Source: an uncultured Collinsella sp.
GTDB lineage: Bacteria > Actinomycetota > Coriobacteriia > Coriobacteriales > Coriobacteriaceae
Direction: 5' to 3'
Length of the DNA stretch: 58,273 nt
Assembly: GCA_902479065.1 (NCBI GenBank)
Contig: CABSNM010000013.1
Coordinates: forward strand, 1 to 58,273
Below the pieces are notes generated by a model. It had not been told where the DNA came from and did not search any database. It saw only the letters and a list, made by a program, of their open reading frames with translations. Positions within the stretch are counted from its first letter, which is position 1. Each line of letters starts with the position of its first letter. Of the stretch, positions 7,609-15,786 are shown piece after piece. A program made the translations under genes and the position numbers.

Positions 7609-8328
7609 ATGCCTGCGCCCAAAAATGCACCGCTTTACCAGCAGATTTACGACGAAATCAAGGATGCGATCGAGAAAGGTGTTTATGCACCCAAGGAACG
7701 TATTCCGTCCGAGCTTGAGCTAGCCGAGCAGTACGACGTGAGCCGCATTACGGTGCGCCGCGCTGTCGAGGAGCTGTGCTCCGATGGCTACCTGGTTAAG
7801 CAGCAGGGCCGTGGCACCTTTGTCTCCACGCCGCACATCAACCGTCAGTTTCACGCCTCGACGCTGCAGACGTTTACCGCGCTGTGTGCCGGCAACGGCA
7901 TGAAGGCCGGTGCGCACGTGATCGATCGCCAGATCGTTCCGGCGCGCCAAAACGAGATGGAGTTCTTTGGCCTGCAGAAGGATGCGCTGCTGCTGCATAT
8001 CAAGCGCGTGCGTACGGCCGACGGCGAGCCCATCTTTGAGGAGAACATCTTTGTGCCGTTTGATGCCTACCGCGAGCTGTTGACGGCCGATCTTGAGGAC
8101 AAGTCGATTTTTGCCGAGGTCGAGCGTGTTGGCGGAACGCCGATTGTCTCGGTTGGCTACCGCACGGTCGAGGCCGTTCGTGCCAATACCGAGCAGGCGG
8201 CCGAGCTGGGCATTGCTCCGCACGATCCGCTGCTCAACCTGCGTGCCGGCTTCACGGGCCCCAATGGCGAGCCGGTCCTGATGGGTAAGCAGTACTACGT
8301 GGGATCGCGCTACGTTATGGTCATGTAG
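7609..8328 (+). CDS. GntR/HutC-family transcriptional regulator (first copy)
   Basis: A 239-residue regulator with an N-terminal winged helix-turn-helix (YDVSRITVRRAVEELCSDGYLVKQQGRGTFVS, about residues 40-70) and a C-terminal UTRA effector domain (about 90-235). HutC-type proteins bind phosphosugars or related ligands and usually repress nearby transport operons. The gene stands alone between two repeats. Its promoter carries an ACGTTATA palindrome that also occurs upstream of the PTS operon and the DMT transporter, so it is the best candidate regulator of both and of itself. A likely inducer is the phosphorylated PTS substrate; this is inference. Confidence 0.92.
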   Translation: MPAPKNAPLYQQIYDEIKDAIEKGVYAPKERIPSELELAEQYDVSRITVRRAVEELCSDGYLVKQQGRGTFVSTPHINRQFHASTLQTFTALCAGNGMKAGAHVIDRQIVPARQNEMEFFGLQKDALLLHIKRVRTADGEPIFEENIFVPFDAYRELLTADLEDKSIFAEVERVGGTPIVSVGYRTVEAVRANTEQAAELGIAPHDPLLNLRAGFTGPNGEPVLMGKQYYVGSRYVMVM

Positions 8329-8400
8329 GGCTGGTTCCGCCGTTCTGACGAACGGCGGACCGGTCGACGCTGCAAACGTCCCTAAGCGGCAATCTGCAGA

Positions 8401-8500
8401 ATGAGCGTGGATAATCTCCCGTTTTTGGCTCGGTGACGGCCTCAAAGTGGGAGATTATCCACGCTCATCCGGAAAGTGTCCGAAAATCCACGCTCGTCCG
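8401..8500. repeat. Palindromic repeat of the GAGCGTGGA family
   Basis: A perfect 20-bp inverted repeat: ATGAGCGTGGATAATCTCCC (8401-8420) and its complement at 8449-8468, separated by 28 bp. A further inverted copy, AATCCACGCTCGTCC, follows at about 8486-8499, after TCCGGAAAGTGTCCG. Related units occur at 19371-19547. It lies between the GntR terminus and recQ and could also serve as a terminator. Confidence 0.7.
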
Positions 8501-8594
8501 CCTTGGATCGTATTGCCCGTGGTCGGCAGCCGGGCGACGCCGGTCCGCGTGGCGGCGTATAATCGGCGGCAGATGACTTGGACGTTAGGAAACC

Positions 8595-10577
8595 ATGACC
8601 GATAGCATGCAGCAGATGGCGCTCGACACGCTCAGCGCCTATTTTGGCTACACCTCGTTTCGCCCGGGACAGGACCGCATGGTCGATGCGATCCTTGCCG
8701 GTCGTGATGCGCTGGGTGTTATGCCCACGGGCGCCGGCAAGTCCATTTGCTACCAGGTGCCCGCGCTCATGCTGCCCGGCATCACCTTTGTGGTGAGTCC
8801 GCTGCTGTCGCTTATGGAGGACCAGACCCGTGCGTTGCTCGCGGCGGGTGCGCGACCCAGCTATCTCAACTCCAGCCTTACTCCGGCCCAGCAAAACACT
8901 GTGCTCAAGCGGGCGCGCGAGGGCCGCTACCAGCTTATGTACGTGGCGCCCGAGCGCTTGCTCGAGCCGCGCTTTTTAGCCTTTGCGCAGGAGGCCGCGA
9001 GTTCTGCCGGCATTGGCGTGCCGCTCGTGGCCATTGACGAGGCCCACTGCGTGAGTCAATGGGGCCAGGATTTCCGCCCCGCCTACCTGCAGATTCGCGA
9101 GTTCATCGATTCCCTGCCGCAGCGCCCCATCGTGGCGGCCTTTACCGCCACGGCGACCGAGCGCGTGCGTGCGGACATTCAGCAGATGCTCGGCCTGCAA
9201 AACCCCGCGACGGTGGTGACGGGCTTCGATCGCAAGAACCTCTACTTTGGCTGCGAGGAGATGGGCGACAAGGCCAAGGCCGCGTGGGTGCGCGACTATG
9301 TGATTGCGCATTCGAGCGAGAGCGGCATCGTGTATTGCTCGACCCGCAAGACGGTCGATGCGCTGGCAGGTGAGCTTGCCGAGGCGCTGGGCCCCAGCGG
9401 CATTCGCGTTGGCCGCTACCATGCCGGCATGGGCAACGACGCCCGTCGTCAAAGCCAGCGCGCCTTTATCGACGACGATACCCAGGTGATGGTTGCCACC
9501 AACGCCTTTGGCATGGGTATCGACAAGCCTAACGTGCGCTACGTGATCCATAACAACGTGCCCGAGAGCATCGAGGCCTACTACCAGGAGGCGGGCCGCG
9601 CCGGTCGCGATGGCGACCCGGCCAGCTGCCATTTGCTGTGGAACGGCAACGATTTTCGCATGCGCCGCTTTTTGATCGATCGCGGCGACGCTGCCGACGA
9701 GGCGCTTGACGATGAGCAGCGCGCGTGGGCACTCCAGAATCGATATCGCCTGCTCAGCCAGATGGAGGGCTACTGTAATACCACCGGCTGTCTGCGCGAA
9801 TACATGCTGCGCTACTTTGGCGACGAGGCCGCGGCCGAGCATGCTGCTGCGGCTGGTGCGGGCGCCACCGCCACGGATGACGCCGAGGGCTGCGGCAACT
9901 GCAGCAATTGCCTCACGCAGTTCGAGGTCGAGGACGTCACCGACATGGCCCGCGCCGCCGTGCGCTATGTGGCCACGCGCCCCATGCGCTTTGGCAAGTC
10001 GCTGATCGCCGACGTGCTCCACGGCGGCAACACCGAGCGCATTCGCCAGATGAACCTGGATCAGGACAGTGGCTATGGTGAGTTGTCGAGCGAATCGGTC
10101 GGACGCATTAAGGACATCATCGGGCAGCTGTGCGGGCGCGGCTATTTGGCTACCTCGCAGGGGCAGTACCCGGTCGTGGGACTGGGCCCGCGCGCCGGCG
10201 AGGTCGAGGACGAGGTGTTTGCCTTTACCGTTAAGCGTCGTGCGTCCAAGCGCAAGGCCTCGGCCCGCGCCCGCCGCGCCGTCGATCTGCTGCGCGAGGA
10301 GGCCGAGCTGGATCAGCGCCCGCGTGTTGGCGACGATGCCGAGCTGTTCGAGCGCCTGCGTGCCCTCCGCAAGGAGATCTCGACGGAGCTGGAGATGGCG
10401 CCGTACATGGTCTTTTCCGACAAGGCCCTGCGCGGCCTGTGCCGCCTACGCCCACAGACGCGCGACGAGCTTATCCAGGTCAACGGCATCGGCGAGAAAA
10501 AGGCCGACGCCTTTGGCGAGCAGTTTATGGCGGCGATTGAAGAGTTTGAGTCCGAGCATGCACGGAATGGAGCATAA
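8595..10577 (+). CDS. recQ: ATP-dependent DNA helicase RecQ
   Basis: A 660-residue superfamily 2 helicase. Walker A PTGAGKS is at residues 44-50, DEAH at 148-151 within DEAHCVSQWGQDFRPAY, and motif III is AFTATAT. The second RecA domain carries ATNAFGMGIDKPNVR and QEAGRAGRDG. The zinc-binding RQC region has its cysteines in CNTTGC and CGNCSNC, but an Ala-rich insert of about 20 residues separates the two halves. A C-terminal HRDC domain follows (DELIQVNGIGEKKADAFG). It unwinds DNA during recombination and replication-fork repair. A TATAAT at 8558-8563 is a plausible -10 box. It ends 2 bp before the second GntR gene, which suggests co-transcription although no functional link is obvious. Confidence 0.97.
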   Translation: MTDSMQQMALDTLSAYFGYTSFRPGQDRMVDAILAGRDALGVMPTGAGKSICYQVPALMLPGITFVVSPLLSLMEDQTRALLAAGARPSYLNSSLTPAQQNTVLKRAREGRYQLMYVAPERLLEPRFLAFAQEAASSAGIGVPLVAIDEAHCVSQWGQDFRPAYLQIREFIDSLPQRPIVAAFTATATERVRADIQQMLGLQNPATVVTGFDRKNLYFGCEEMGDKAKAAWVRDYVIAHSSESGIVYCSTRKTVDALAGELAEALGPSGIRVGRYHAGMGNDARRQSQRAFIDDDTQVMVATNAFGMGIDKPNVRYVIHNNVPESIEAYYQEAGRAGRDGDPASCHLLWNGNDFRMRRFLIDRGDAADEALDDEQRAWALQNRYRLLSQMEGYCNTTGCLREYMLRYFGDEAAAEHAAAAGAGATATDDAEGCGNCSNCLTQFEVEDVTDMARAAVRYVATRPMRFGKSLIADVLHGGNTERIRQMNLDQDSGYGELSSESVGRIKDIIGQLCGRGYLATSQGQYPVVGLGPRAGEVEDEVFAFTVKRRASKRKASARARRAVDLLREEAELDQRPRVGDDAELFERLRALRKEISTELEMAPYMVFSDKALRGLCRLRPQTRDELIQVNGIGEKKADAFGEQFMAAIEEFESEHARNGA

Positions 10578-10579
10578 CG

Positions 10580-11335
10580 ATGGCATTCGACGATAAAACC
10601 GACCGCTCTGGCGCATCCGCCGTGCCGCTGTATCAGCAGGTTATGGACGACCTGAAAGGCGAGATCGCACGCGGCGTGTACGCGGCCGGCTCGCGCATTC
10701 CTTCCGAGATGGAGCTCGCGAAGTCCTACGGCGTGGGGCGCATCACCGTGCGCCGTGCCATCGAGGAGCTGTCGCGCGCGGGGTATCTCAACCGCCAGCA
10801 GGGGAGGGGCACGTTTGTGTGCGCCCCCAAGCTCAAGCGCAAGATTCGCCAGAAGGGTGACGTCCAGAGCTTTACTGAGGGTTGTGCTGCCAACGACATG
10901 GTGCCGGGTGCGCGTCTGGTGTCGCGCACGGTGGTCGCGGCGACGCACGAGGATGCGGCGTTCTTTGGCGTGGAGCCCGGCTGCGAGCTTATCGTGGTCG
11001 AGCGCGTGCGCACGGCCGACGGCATCCCCGTCATGCTCGAGAACAACGCCTTTGTGCTCGCCGACCATCCCTACCTGCAGACGCTGGCCGACGAGGACCT
11101 CACCGATAACTCAATCTTTGCGCTCGTTGCCGAGCATTCGGGTCGCGCGCCGCTCAAGTCCGACCCCTGCACCGTGGAGATTGCGCTTGCCGATACTCAG
11201 ACGGCCCCGCTGCTGGAGGTGCCGGTCGGCGAGCCGCTCTTCTATATGGAGGCCTACTTTACCGATGAGGACGAGCGGCCCCTGCTGCTCGGTCGTCAAA
11301 AGATCGTGGGCTCGCGCTACGTGTTCGACATCTAA
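10580..11335 (+). CDS. GntR/HutC-family transcriptional regulator (second copy)
   Basis: A 251-residue paralogue of the 7609-8328 regulator. The winged helix-turn-helix is YGVGRITVRRAIEELSRAGYLNRQQGRGTFV and a UTRA effector domain fills the C-terminal two thirds. Its ATG lies 2 bp after the recQ stop codon. Immediately downstream, before the second deglycase gene, is a 17-bp sequence repeated twice that fits an operator for this protein. The recognition helices of the two regulators differ slightly (DVSRITVRRA versus GVGRITVRRA), and the operator-like motifs near them differ too, so the two may answer to different phosphosugars. Confidence 0.92.
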   Translation: MAFDDKTDRSGASAVPLYQQVMDDLKGEIARGVYAAGSRIPSEMELAKSYGVGRITVRRAIEELSRAGYLNRQQGRGTFVCAPKLKRKIRQKGDVQSFTEGCAANDMVPGARLVSRTVVAATHEDAAFFGVEPGCELIVVERVRTADGIPVMLENNAFVLADHPYLQTLADEDLTDNSIFALVAEHSGRAPLKSDPCTVEIALADTQTAPLLEVPVGEPLFYMEAYFTDEDERPLLLGRQKIVGSRYVFDI

Positions 11336-11344
11336 CGTTCACGA

Positions 11345-11423
11345 ATAGAACAACATGGAACAAATTTACCGCAATGGCTTCCACCGTGGCTGCATGCGTG
11401 GTATATATAGAACAACATAGAAC
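11345..11423. promoter_or_regulatory. Direct-repeat operator before the second deglycase gene
   Basis: ATAGAACAACATGGAAC (11345-11361) and ATAGAACAACATAGAAC (11407-11423) differ at one base and are 62 bp apart, about six helical turns. They lie between the second GntR gene and the gene at 11480. This spacing would suit DNA looping between two repressor dimers. Binding is not demonstrated. Confidence 0.55.
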
Positions 11424-11479
11424 GACAACAGGTACGAGCAGCCGTCGCCAAAAGCCGCCACACAAGGAGGGGCATCAGC

Positions 11480-12448
11480 ATGAACGCACATGATCTGATT
11501 CAGGAAATTATCGAGCGCAAGGGCAAGATCGAGAACGTCTTTTGGATCGCTTGCGGCGGTTCGATGATCGATCTCATGCCGGCCAACGAGCTGCTCAAGC
11601 GTGAGGCCACCACGTTTACCTCGACGGTCTACACGGCACGCGAGTTTTGCCTGATGGCTCCCAAGAGTCTTGGCGAGAAGTCGCTCGTCATCGCCTGCAG
11701 CCACAGCGGCAACACGCAGGAGGTCGTCGACGGCTGCGAGATGGCGCTGGCCGCCGGTGCCGAGGTCATTGCCCTTACCGACTGCGAGGGCTCAAAGATC
11801 GACAACGGCAAGTGGACTACCTGGGTCTATCCGTGGGGTGAGGGCGTGTCGCAGGCCGAGGTGCCGCAGGGCATTGGCGCTCTGATCGCCGCCGAGTTGC
11901 TCGACCAGCAGGAAGGCTACGAGTCACTCGCCGACATGTATGAGGGCCTCAAGCAGATGGATGCGCTGCTGCCCGCCGCCCGTGAGAAGGTCAACGCCGA
12001 GCTGGGCGCCCGCTTTGCCGAGCTCTGCCAGCAGCACAAGTTCTTCTATATCCTGGGCTCCGGTCCCAACTTTAGCCAGACCTATGCCATGGCGATCTGC
12101 TCGCTCATGGAGATGCAGTGGCAGCACTGCTGCTACATCCACTCCGGCGAGTACTTCCACGGCCCGTTCGAAGCCACCGAGCCCGGCGTGTTCTACTTTG
12201 TGCAGCTCGGATCGGGCGAGTGCCGCCCCATGGAGGAGCGCGCGCTGGCGTTCCTCAACACGCACACCGATACAGTCATGGTGCTCGATGCGCTCGAGTA
12301 CGGCGTGGGCGAAGTGCCTGCCAGCGTGCGTTCGTTCCTGGAGCCGATCTTCTTCTACAACATGAGCTGCGAGCTGCGCGCCGCCCGCGGCAAGGTGTTC
12401 GACCACAGCCCCGAGATTCGTCGCTACATGGGCATCGAGCAGTACTAG
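11480..12448 (+). CDS. SIS-domain sugar isomerase, FrlB-like phospho-Amadori deglycase (second copy)
   Basis: A 322-residue paralogue of the 4255-5238 protein. The first SIS domain has FWIACGGSMIDLMPA and CSHSGNTQEVVDGC. The second has YIHSGEYFHGPFEATEPG and the protein ends RRYMGIEQY, very like FrlB, whose C-terminus also has RRY and a terminal Tyr. AAGGAGG precedes the ATG by about ten bases. It is likely under the second GntR regulator rather than the PTS promoter. The pair of deglycases recalls Salmonella GfrE and GfrF, which act on different phosphorylated conjugates; which copy does what here is unknown. Confidence 0.87.
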   Translation: MNAHDLIQEIIERKGKIENVFWIACGGSMIDLMPANELLKREATTFTSTVYTAREFCLMAPKSLGEKSLVIACSHSGNTQEVVDGCEMALAAGAEVIALTDCEGSKIDNGKWTTWVYPWGEGVSQAEVPQGIGALIAAELLDQQEGYESLADMYEGLKQMDALLPAAREKVNAELGARFAELCQQHKFFYILGSGPNFSQTYAMAICSLMEMQWQHCCYIHSGEYFHGPFEATEPGVFYFVQLGSGECRPMEERALAFLNTHTDTVMVLDALEYGVGEVPASVRSFLEPIFFYNMSCELRAARGKVFDHSPEIRRYMGIEQY

Positions 12449-12497
12449 GTAACGGGAAAAGCATTCACCTTCGATTCGCGAGCGTGTCGCATGAGCC

Positions 12498-12540
12498 AAA
12501 AAGCGGGCCGTGCCGGGGATTTCCGGCGCGGCCCGCTTTG
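12498..12540. terminator. Bidirectional terminator between the second deglycase and hydroxyacid dehydrogenase genes
   Basis: A long GC-rich stem, AAAGCGGGCCGTGCCGG against CCGGCGCGGCCCGCTTT, with A residues on one side and T residues on the other. It separates two convergent genes. Confidence 0.85.
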
Positions 12541-12581
12541 CATAGCGTCCGTATGAGCGAGGTGTCGCGTCAAGCGGCGGC

Positions 12582-13559
12582 CTACTTCGCGTCGTAGGCC
12601 TCGGCGTCCCACCAGTCGAGCTGGGCGATGTTGTCGCGGATGTGCTGGCAGCTCTTGTGGAAGCCCTCGAGCTCGTGCTCGGACAGGTCCAGCGTGTAGA
12701 CCTCCTCGACGCCCTCGGCACCGATCGCGCACGGCAGGGAGGTGAAGATGCCCTCCTCGCCATACTGGCCGGTCATGAGCGTGGAGGCGGAAAGCACGGC
12801 GTGCTCGTTATGCAGCACGGCGGCGCAAACGCGCGCGGCGGAGTTGGCGACGGCGTACTCGGTGCACTGTTTGCCCTGGTAGGTTACGTAGCCGCCCTTG
12901 CGCGCGAGCTCCTCGACCTCCATGTGGTCAAAGGCGTACTTGTCGGGGTTCTCGGCCTGAAGCTCGTTAAGGCTCTTGCCGGCGATGGTTGCGGCCTTAA
13001 AGGCGGCCAGCTGGCTAAAGCCGTGCTCGCCGATCATGTAGGCGTCGATGGACTTGGGGCTCACGCCGACCTTCTTGGAGATCTCGGTGCGCAGGCGGGC
13101 GGAGTCCAGGCCGCAGCCCGAGCCGATGATCTTCTTGGGATCGTAGCCGGTCAGGTGCCACAGCTCGGTGCACACGACGTCGCAGGGGTTGGAGATGCTC
13201 ACGAAGATGCCATCAAAGCCGGCGTCGACGATGCGCTTGGCAAAGGTGCGGGCGGCGTCGGTGGTAAAGAACAGCTCGCCGTCGCGGTTGCCGGCGGCCA
13301 GCGCGACCTTGCCGGCGGCGTTGACGATGACGTCGCAGCAGGCAAGCTCCTCGTAGTGGTCGTAGCAGTTGACGATCTTGGTGTTGTACGGGACAAACGA
13401 AAGGGAGTCGCGCAGGTCCTGGACCTCGGACGTCACCTTGGCCTGGTTGATATCGCACAGGTACAGCTCATCGGCAATGCCCTGCATGAGCAGACTGTTG
13501 GCAACATGTGCTCCTACGTGGCCCTGGCCGACCACACCGATCTTACGCGTCTGGTACAT
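12582..13559 (-). CDS. L-2-hydroxyisocaproate / L-lactate dehydrogenase-family protein
   Basis: A 325-residue NAD-dependent LDH/MDH-superfamily enzyme that interconverts 2-oxo acids and L-2-hydroxyacids. The Rossmann motif is KIGVVGQGHVGAHVA near the N-terminus, the SNPCDV segment is present, and the catalytic His is in GEHGFSQ. The region EELARKGGYVTYQGKQCTEYAVANSAARV resembles Lactobacillus L-2-hydroxyisocaproate dehydrogenase more than classical lactate dehydrogenase. Start ATG 13559 is preferred because GAAAGGA lies about seven bases upstream; a longer frame to 13598 lacks such a site. Substrate could be lactate/pyruvate or branched-chain 2-oxo acids. Confidence 0.88.
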   Translation of the reverse strand: MYQTRKIGVVGQGHVGAHVANSLLMQGIADELYLCDINQAKVTSEVQDLRDSLSFVPYNTKIVNCYDHYEELACCDVIVNAAGKVALAAGNRDGELFFTTDAARTFAKRIVDAGFDGIFVSISNPCDVVCTELWHLTGYDPKKIIGSGCGLDSARLRTEISKKVGVSPKSIDAYMIGEHGFSQLAAFKAATIAGKSLNELQAENPDKYAFDHMEVEELARKGGYVTYQGKQCTEYAVANSAARVCAAVLHNEHAVLSASTLMTGQYGEEGIFTSLPCAIGAEGVEEVYTLDLSEHELEGFHKSCQHIRDNIAQLDWWDAEAYDAK

Positions 13560-13769
13560 ATATGTATCCTTTCGGCCGAGTTTTTCGCGTCGAACCATTG
13601 TAGCGTCCTGCTGTTACTTTGCTAGGCTAAAGTGCCGTAGATTTTGGGACATGCCTTAATCTCTACTTTTGGAGTGATTTGGGCCGTTGACGGCATCGCT
13701 GGGCGATGCGCTCGCGCGGATGGGGCCGGTCGTTGTACCATAGCTGCAACTGACTCGTAAGGAGCATCC

Positions 13770-14696
13770 ATGCCCATTCGTATCCCCGACGCTCTCCCTG
13801 CAGCCGCGCAGCTCGAGAGCGAGAACATCTTTGTCATGACCGAGTACCGCGCGCTGCACCAGGACATCCGTCCGCTGCGCGTGCTCATCCTCAACCTCAT
13901 GCCCACTAAGATCGCCACTGAGACGCAGATCATGCGCAAGCTCTCCAACACGCCGCTGCAGGTGGAGGTGGACCTGCTGCGCACCAAGACGCACGAGGCC
14001 ACGCACGTGAGCGCCGGCCACCTGGAGACGTTCTACCGCACGTTCGACGACATCCGCGACATCCACTACGACGGCCTGATCATCACGGGCGCGCCGGTGG
14101 AGCAGATGCCGTTCGAGGAGGTCGACTACTGGCCCGAGCTCTGCCAGATCATGGATTGGTCCACCACGCACGTGCACTCTACGCTGCACATTTGTTGGGG
14201 CGCGCAGGCAGGGCTGTACCATCATTACGGCATCCAGAAGTACGACCTGCCGGCAAAGGCGAGCGGCGTGTTCGAGCATTATCTGGTGAAGCCGCAAAGC
14301 CCGCTGGTCCGCGGCTTTGACGACCGCTTCTATGCCGTACATTCGCGCAACACCGACGTGCGCCGCGAGGACGTGGAGGCCGAGCCGCAGCTTGAGGTCG
14401 TGGCCGTGTCCGACGAGGTGGGCCTGTACATCGTCAAGTCGACCGACAGCCGTCGCTTCTTTGTCTTTGGCCATCCCGAGTACGACACCGATACGCTGCG
14501 CCTGGAGTACGAGCGCGATGTGAAGCGCGGGCTCAACCCGGAGGTGCCGGCGCACTACTTTCCGGGTGACGACCCCTCCGCCGAGCCGCGCAACGTCTGG
14601 CGCAGCCAAGCTCAGCTGTTCTACACCAACTGGCTCAACTACTACGTCTACCAGACCACGCCCTACGACCTGGCCTGCGCCGGCGAGGAGCACTAG
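13770..14696 (+). CDS. metA: Homoserine O-acyltransferase (MetA family, acetyl-CoA type predicted)
   Basis: A 308-residue MetA-family enzyme that activates homoserine in methionine biosynthesis. The catalytic Cys142 (HICWGAQAG), His235 and Glu237 (HPEYD) fall at canonical numbering. Position 111 is Glu (ITGAPVE); in this family Glu111 marks acetyl-CoA use and Gly111 succinyl-CoA use, so the product is probably O-acetylhomoserine despite the usual label homoserine O-succinyltransferase. GTAAGGAG precedes the ATG. No recognisable SAM riboswitch or T-box lies in the 170 bp upstream. It is convergent with the folate gene downstream. Confidence 0.96.
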   Translation: MPIRIPDALPAAAQLESENIFVMTEYRALHQDIRPLRVLILNLMPTKIATETQIMRKLSNTPLQVEVDLLRTKTHEATHVSAGHLETFYRTFDDIRDIHYDGLIITGAPVEQMPFEEVDYWPELCQIMDWSTTHVHSTLHICWGAQAGLYHHYGIQKYDLPAKASGVFEHYLVKPQSPLVRGFDDRFYAVHSRNTDVRREDVEAEPQLEVVAVSDEVGLYIVKSTDSRRFFVFGHPEYDTDTLRLEYERDVKRGLNPEVPAHYFPGDDPSAEPRNVWRSQAQLFYTNWLNYYVYQTTPYDLACAGEEH

Positions 14697-14738
14697 GCTG
14701 CGATGGTACTGCTGTAGCCGTGGCTGATATGGCGGCGA

Positions 14739-15335
14739 TTAGGCGCTGATGATGTGGGGTAGCGGCAGGTCGTGAGCGTCGGTGGGAACGCGGTCGACAC
14801 GCTGCTCGTCAAAGGCGATGCCGATGATTTGGCATGCGGGCGAGAGCATGGGCAGATAGCGGTCATAGCAACCGCCGCCGTAGCCCAGGCGCGCGCCGGT
14901 TTGGTCGAAGGACACGAGCGGCACAACAATCATGTCGAGAGCCTCGGCAGGCACGATGGGGAAGCGGTCGCTGTCGATGTCCGTGGCCGCAAAGGCCCGC
15001 GTAGGGTGGGCGATAAACGGAGCCGCGGACGCATCGTCGGCGGCAACTGCCCGCATACACATGCGCTGGCCACAAGCTGCGGCATCAATTGCCGAGAGCA
15101 TGCACGGATAGGCTACGCGCCAGCCGCGCACGGCGGCCGCAGCGGCAAACGCGGCAGGGTCTGCCTCGGAACCCATCGCGGCATAGACGGCAACGATGCG
15201 CGGCGCCGCGGCATCCAAGCGGCCCAGCAGCTCAACCAGCCGCGCACAGATATCAGCAGACTTCGCCGCCCGCAAGTCCAAATCAAGAGCATCGCGCTGG
15301 GCAATCACCGCCCGCCGCAACTCAGCCTTGTCCAT
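14739..15335 (-). CDS. 5-formyltetrahydrofolate cyclo-ligase
   Basis: A 198-residue 5-FTHF cyclo-ligase (methenyltetrahydrofolate synthetase). It recycles 5-formyl-THF to 5,10-methenyl-THF with ATP. The C-terminal signature RLGYGGGCYDRYL is intact and FDEQRVDRVPTDAHDLPL follows. The N-terminal DKAELRRAVIAQRDAL is typical. Start ATG 15335 is chosen because GAGGAGG lies five bases upstream. The leader contains copy 3 of the dispersed 44-45 nt element, directly before the ribosome site. It is convergent with metA. Confidence 0.93.
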   Translation of the reverse strand: MDKAELRRAVIAQRDALDLDLRAAKSADICARLVELLGRLDAAAPRIVAVYAAMGSEADPAAFAAAAAVRGWRVAYPCMLSAIDAAACGQRMCMRAVAADDASAAPFIAHPTRAFAATDIDSDRFPIVPAEALDMIVVPLVSFDQTGARLGYGGGCYDRYLPMLSPACQIIGIAFDEQRVDRVPTDAHDLPLPHIISA

Positions 15336-15354
15336 CCCAACCTCCTCTAGCAAA

Positions 15355-15399
15355 CCTGCCAAAAAGTGACAGGCTTATTTTGGCTGGTTTTATCTGGGC
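15355..15399 (-). repeat. Dispersed 5'-leader element, copy 3
   Basis: On the minus strand it begins GCCCAGATAAAACC and forms a stem from CCAGCCAAAA and TTTTTGGCAGG. A G-C pair stands where copy 2 has A-T and copy 1 an A-C mismatch. It ends 20 nt before the start codon of the 5-FTHF cyclo-ligase gene. Confidence 0.75.
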
Positions 15400-15402
15400 A
15401 AA

Positions 15403-15444
15403 CGTCGAAGCCGCCACAAAGGCGCCCTGTGTGGCGGCTTCGAC
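15403..15444 (-). terminator. Hairpin downstream of hicB
   Basis: GTCGAAGCCGCCACA pairs with TGTGGCGGCTTCGAC (15430-15444) around a short loop. It has no strong T run, but it lies right after the hicB stop and before the next leader on the same strand. Confidence 0.6.
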
Positions 15445-15456
15445 TCGACGTTGGCT

Positions 15457-15786
15457 TCACAGCGCCGCAGCGATCGCTTCAGTCACAAACTTATTGAGTG
15501 ACTCACCCTTCTTTGCCGCTGCCAGCGCTGCTTGCTTGTGGAGCTCAGAGCCCGTTCTTACGTTGAACGAGCCCTTAAAAGCCCGCTCGGGTTCCTTGCC
15601 CTTCTCGGCGCAAAACTCAAGGTAATCGTCGACGGCGTCGTGGAAGCATTGCTCCACTTCTTCAGCCGTGGAGCCTTCAAATACGATTGCGTCCCTAATG
15701 CCGGCGACCATACCTGTTAGCACATGCTGTTCGGCATCGAACTCGACCGGGGCGAAATAACCCTTGTATGCCAAAACGTTACTCAT
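15457..15786 (-). CDS. hicB: HicB-family antitoxin
   Basis: A 109-residue antitoxin. The N-terminal degraded RNase H-like HicB fold contains YFAPVEFDAEQHVLTGMVAGIRDAIVFEGSTAEE. The C-terminal part (FNVRTGSELHKQAALAAAKKGESLNKFVTEAI) is a ribbon-helix-helix/Arc-type DNA-binding domain that would repress its own promoter. ATG 15786 is chosen because GGAGGT precedes it; it overlaps the end of hicA by 8 bp, which suggests translational coupling. It neutralises HicA by direct binding. Confidence 0.9.
   Translation of the reverse strand: MSNVLAYKGYFAPVEFDAEQHVLTGMVAGIRDAIVFEGSTAEEVEQCFHDAVDDYLEFCAEKGKEPERAFKGSFNVRTGSELHKQAALAAAKKGESLNKFVTEAIAAAL

Noticed and set aside
13600..13769. SAM riboswitch or T-box before metA
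   Set aside because: No T-box GGTGG-ACCGCG word, no terminator/antiterminator pair and no SAM-box pattern are visible.
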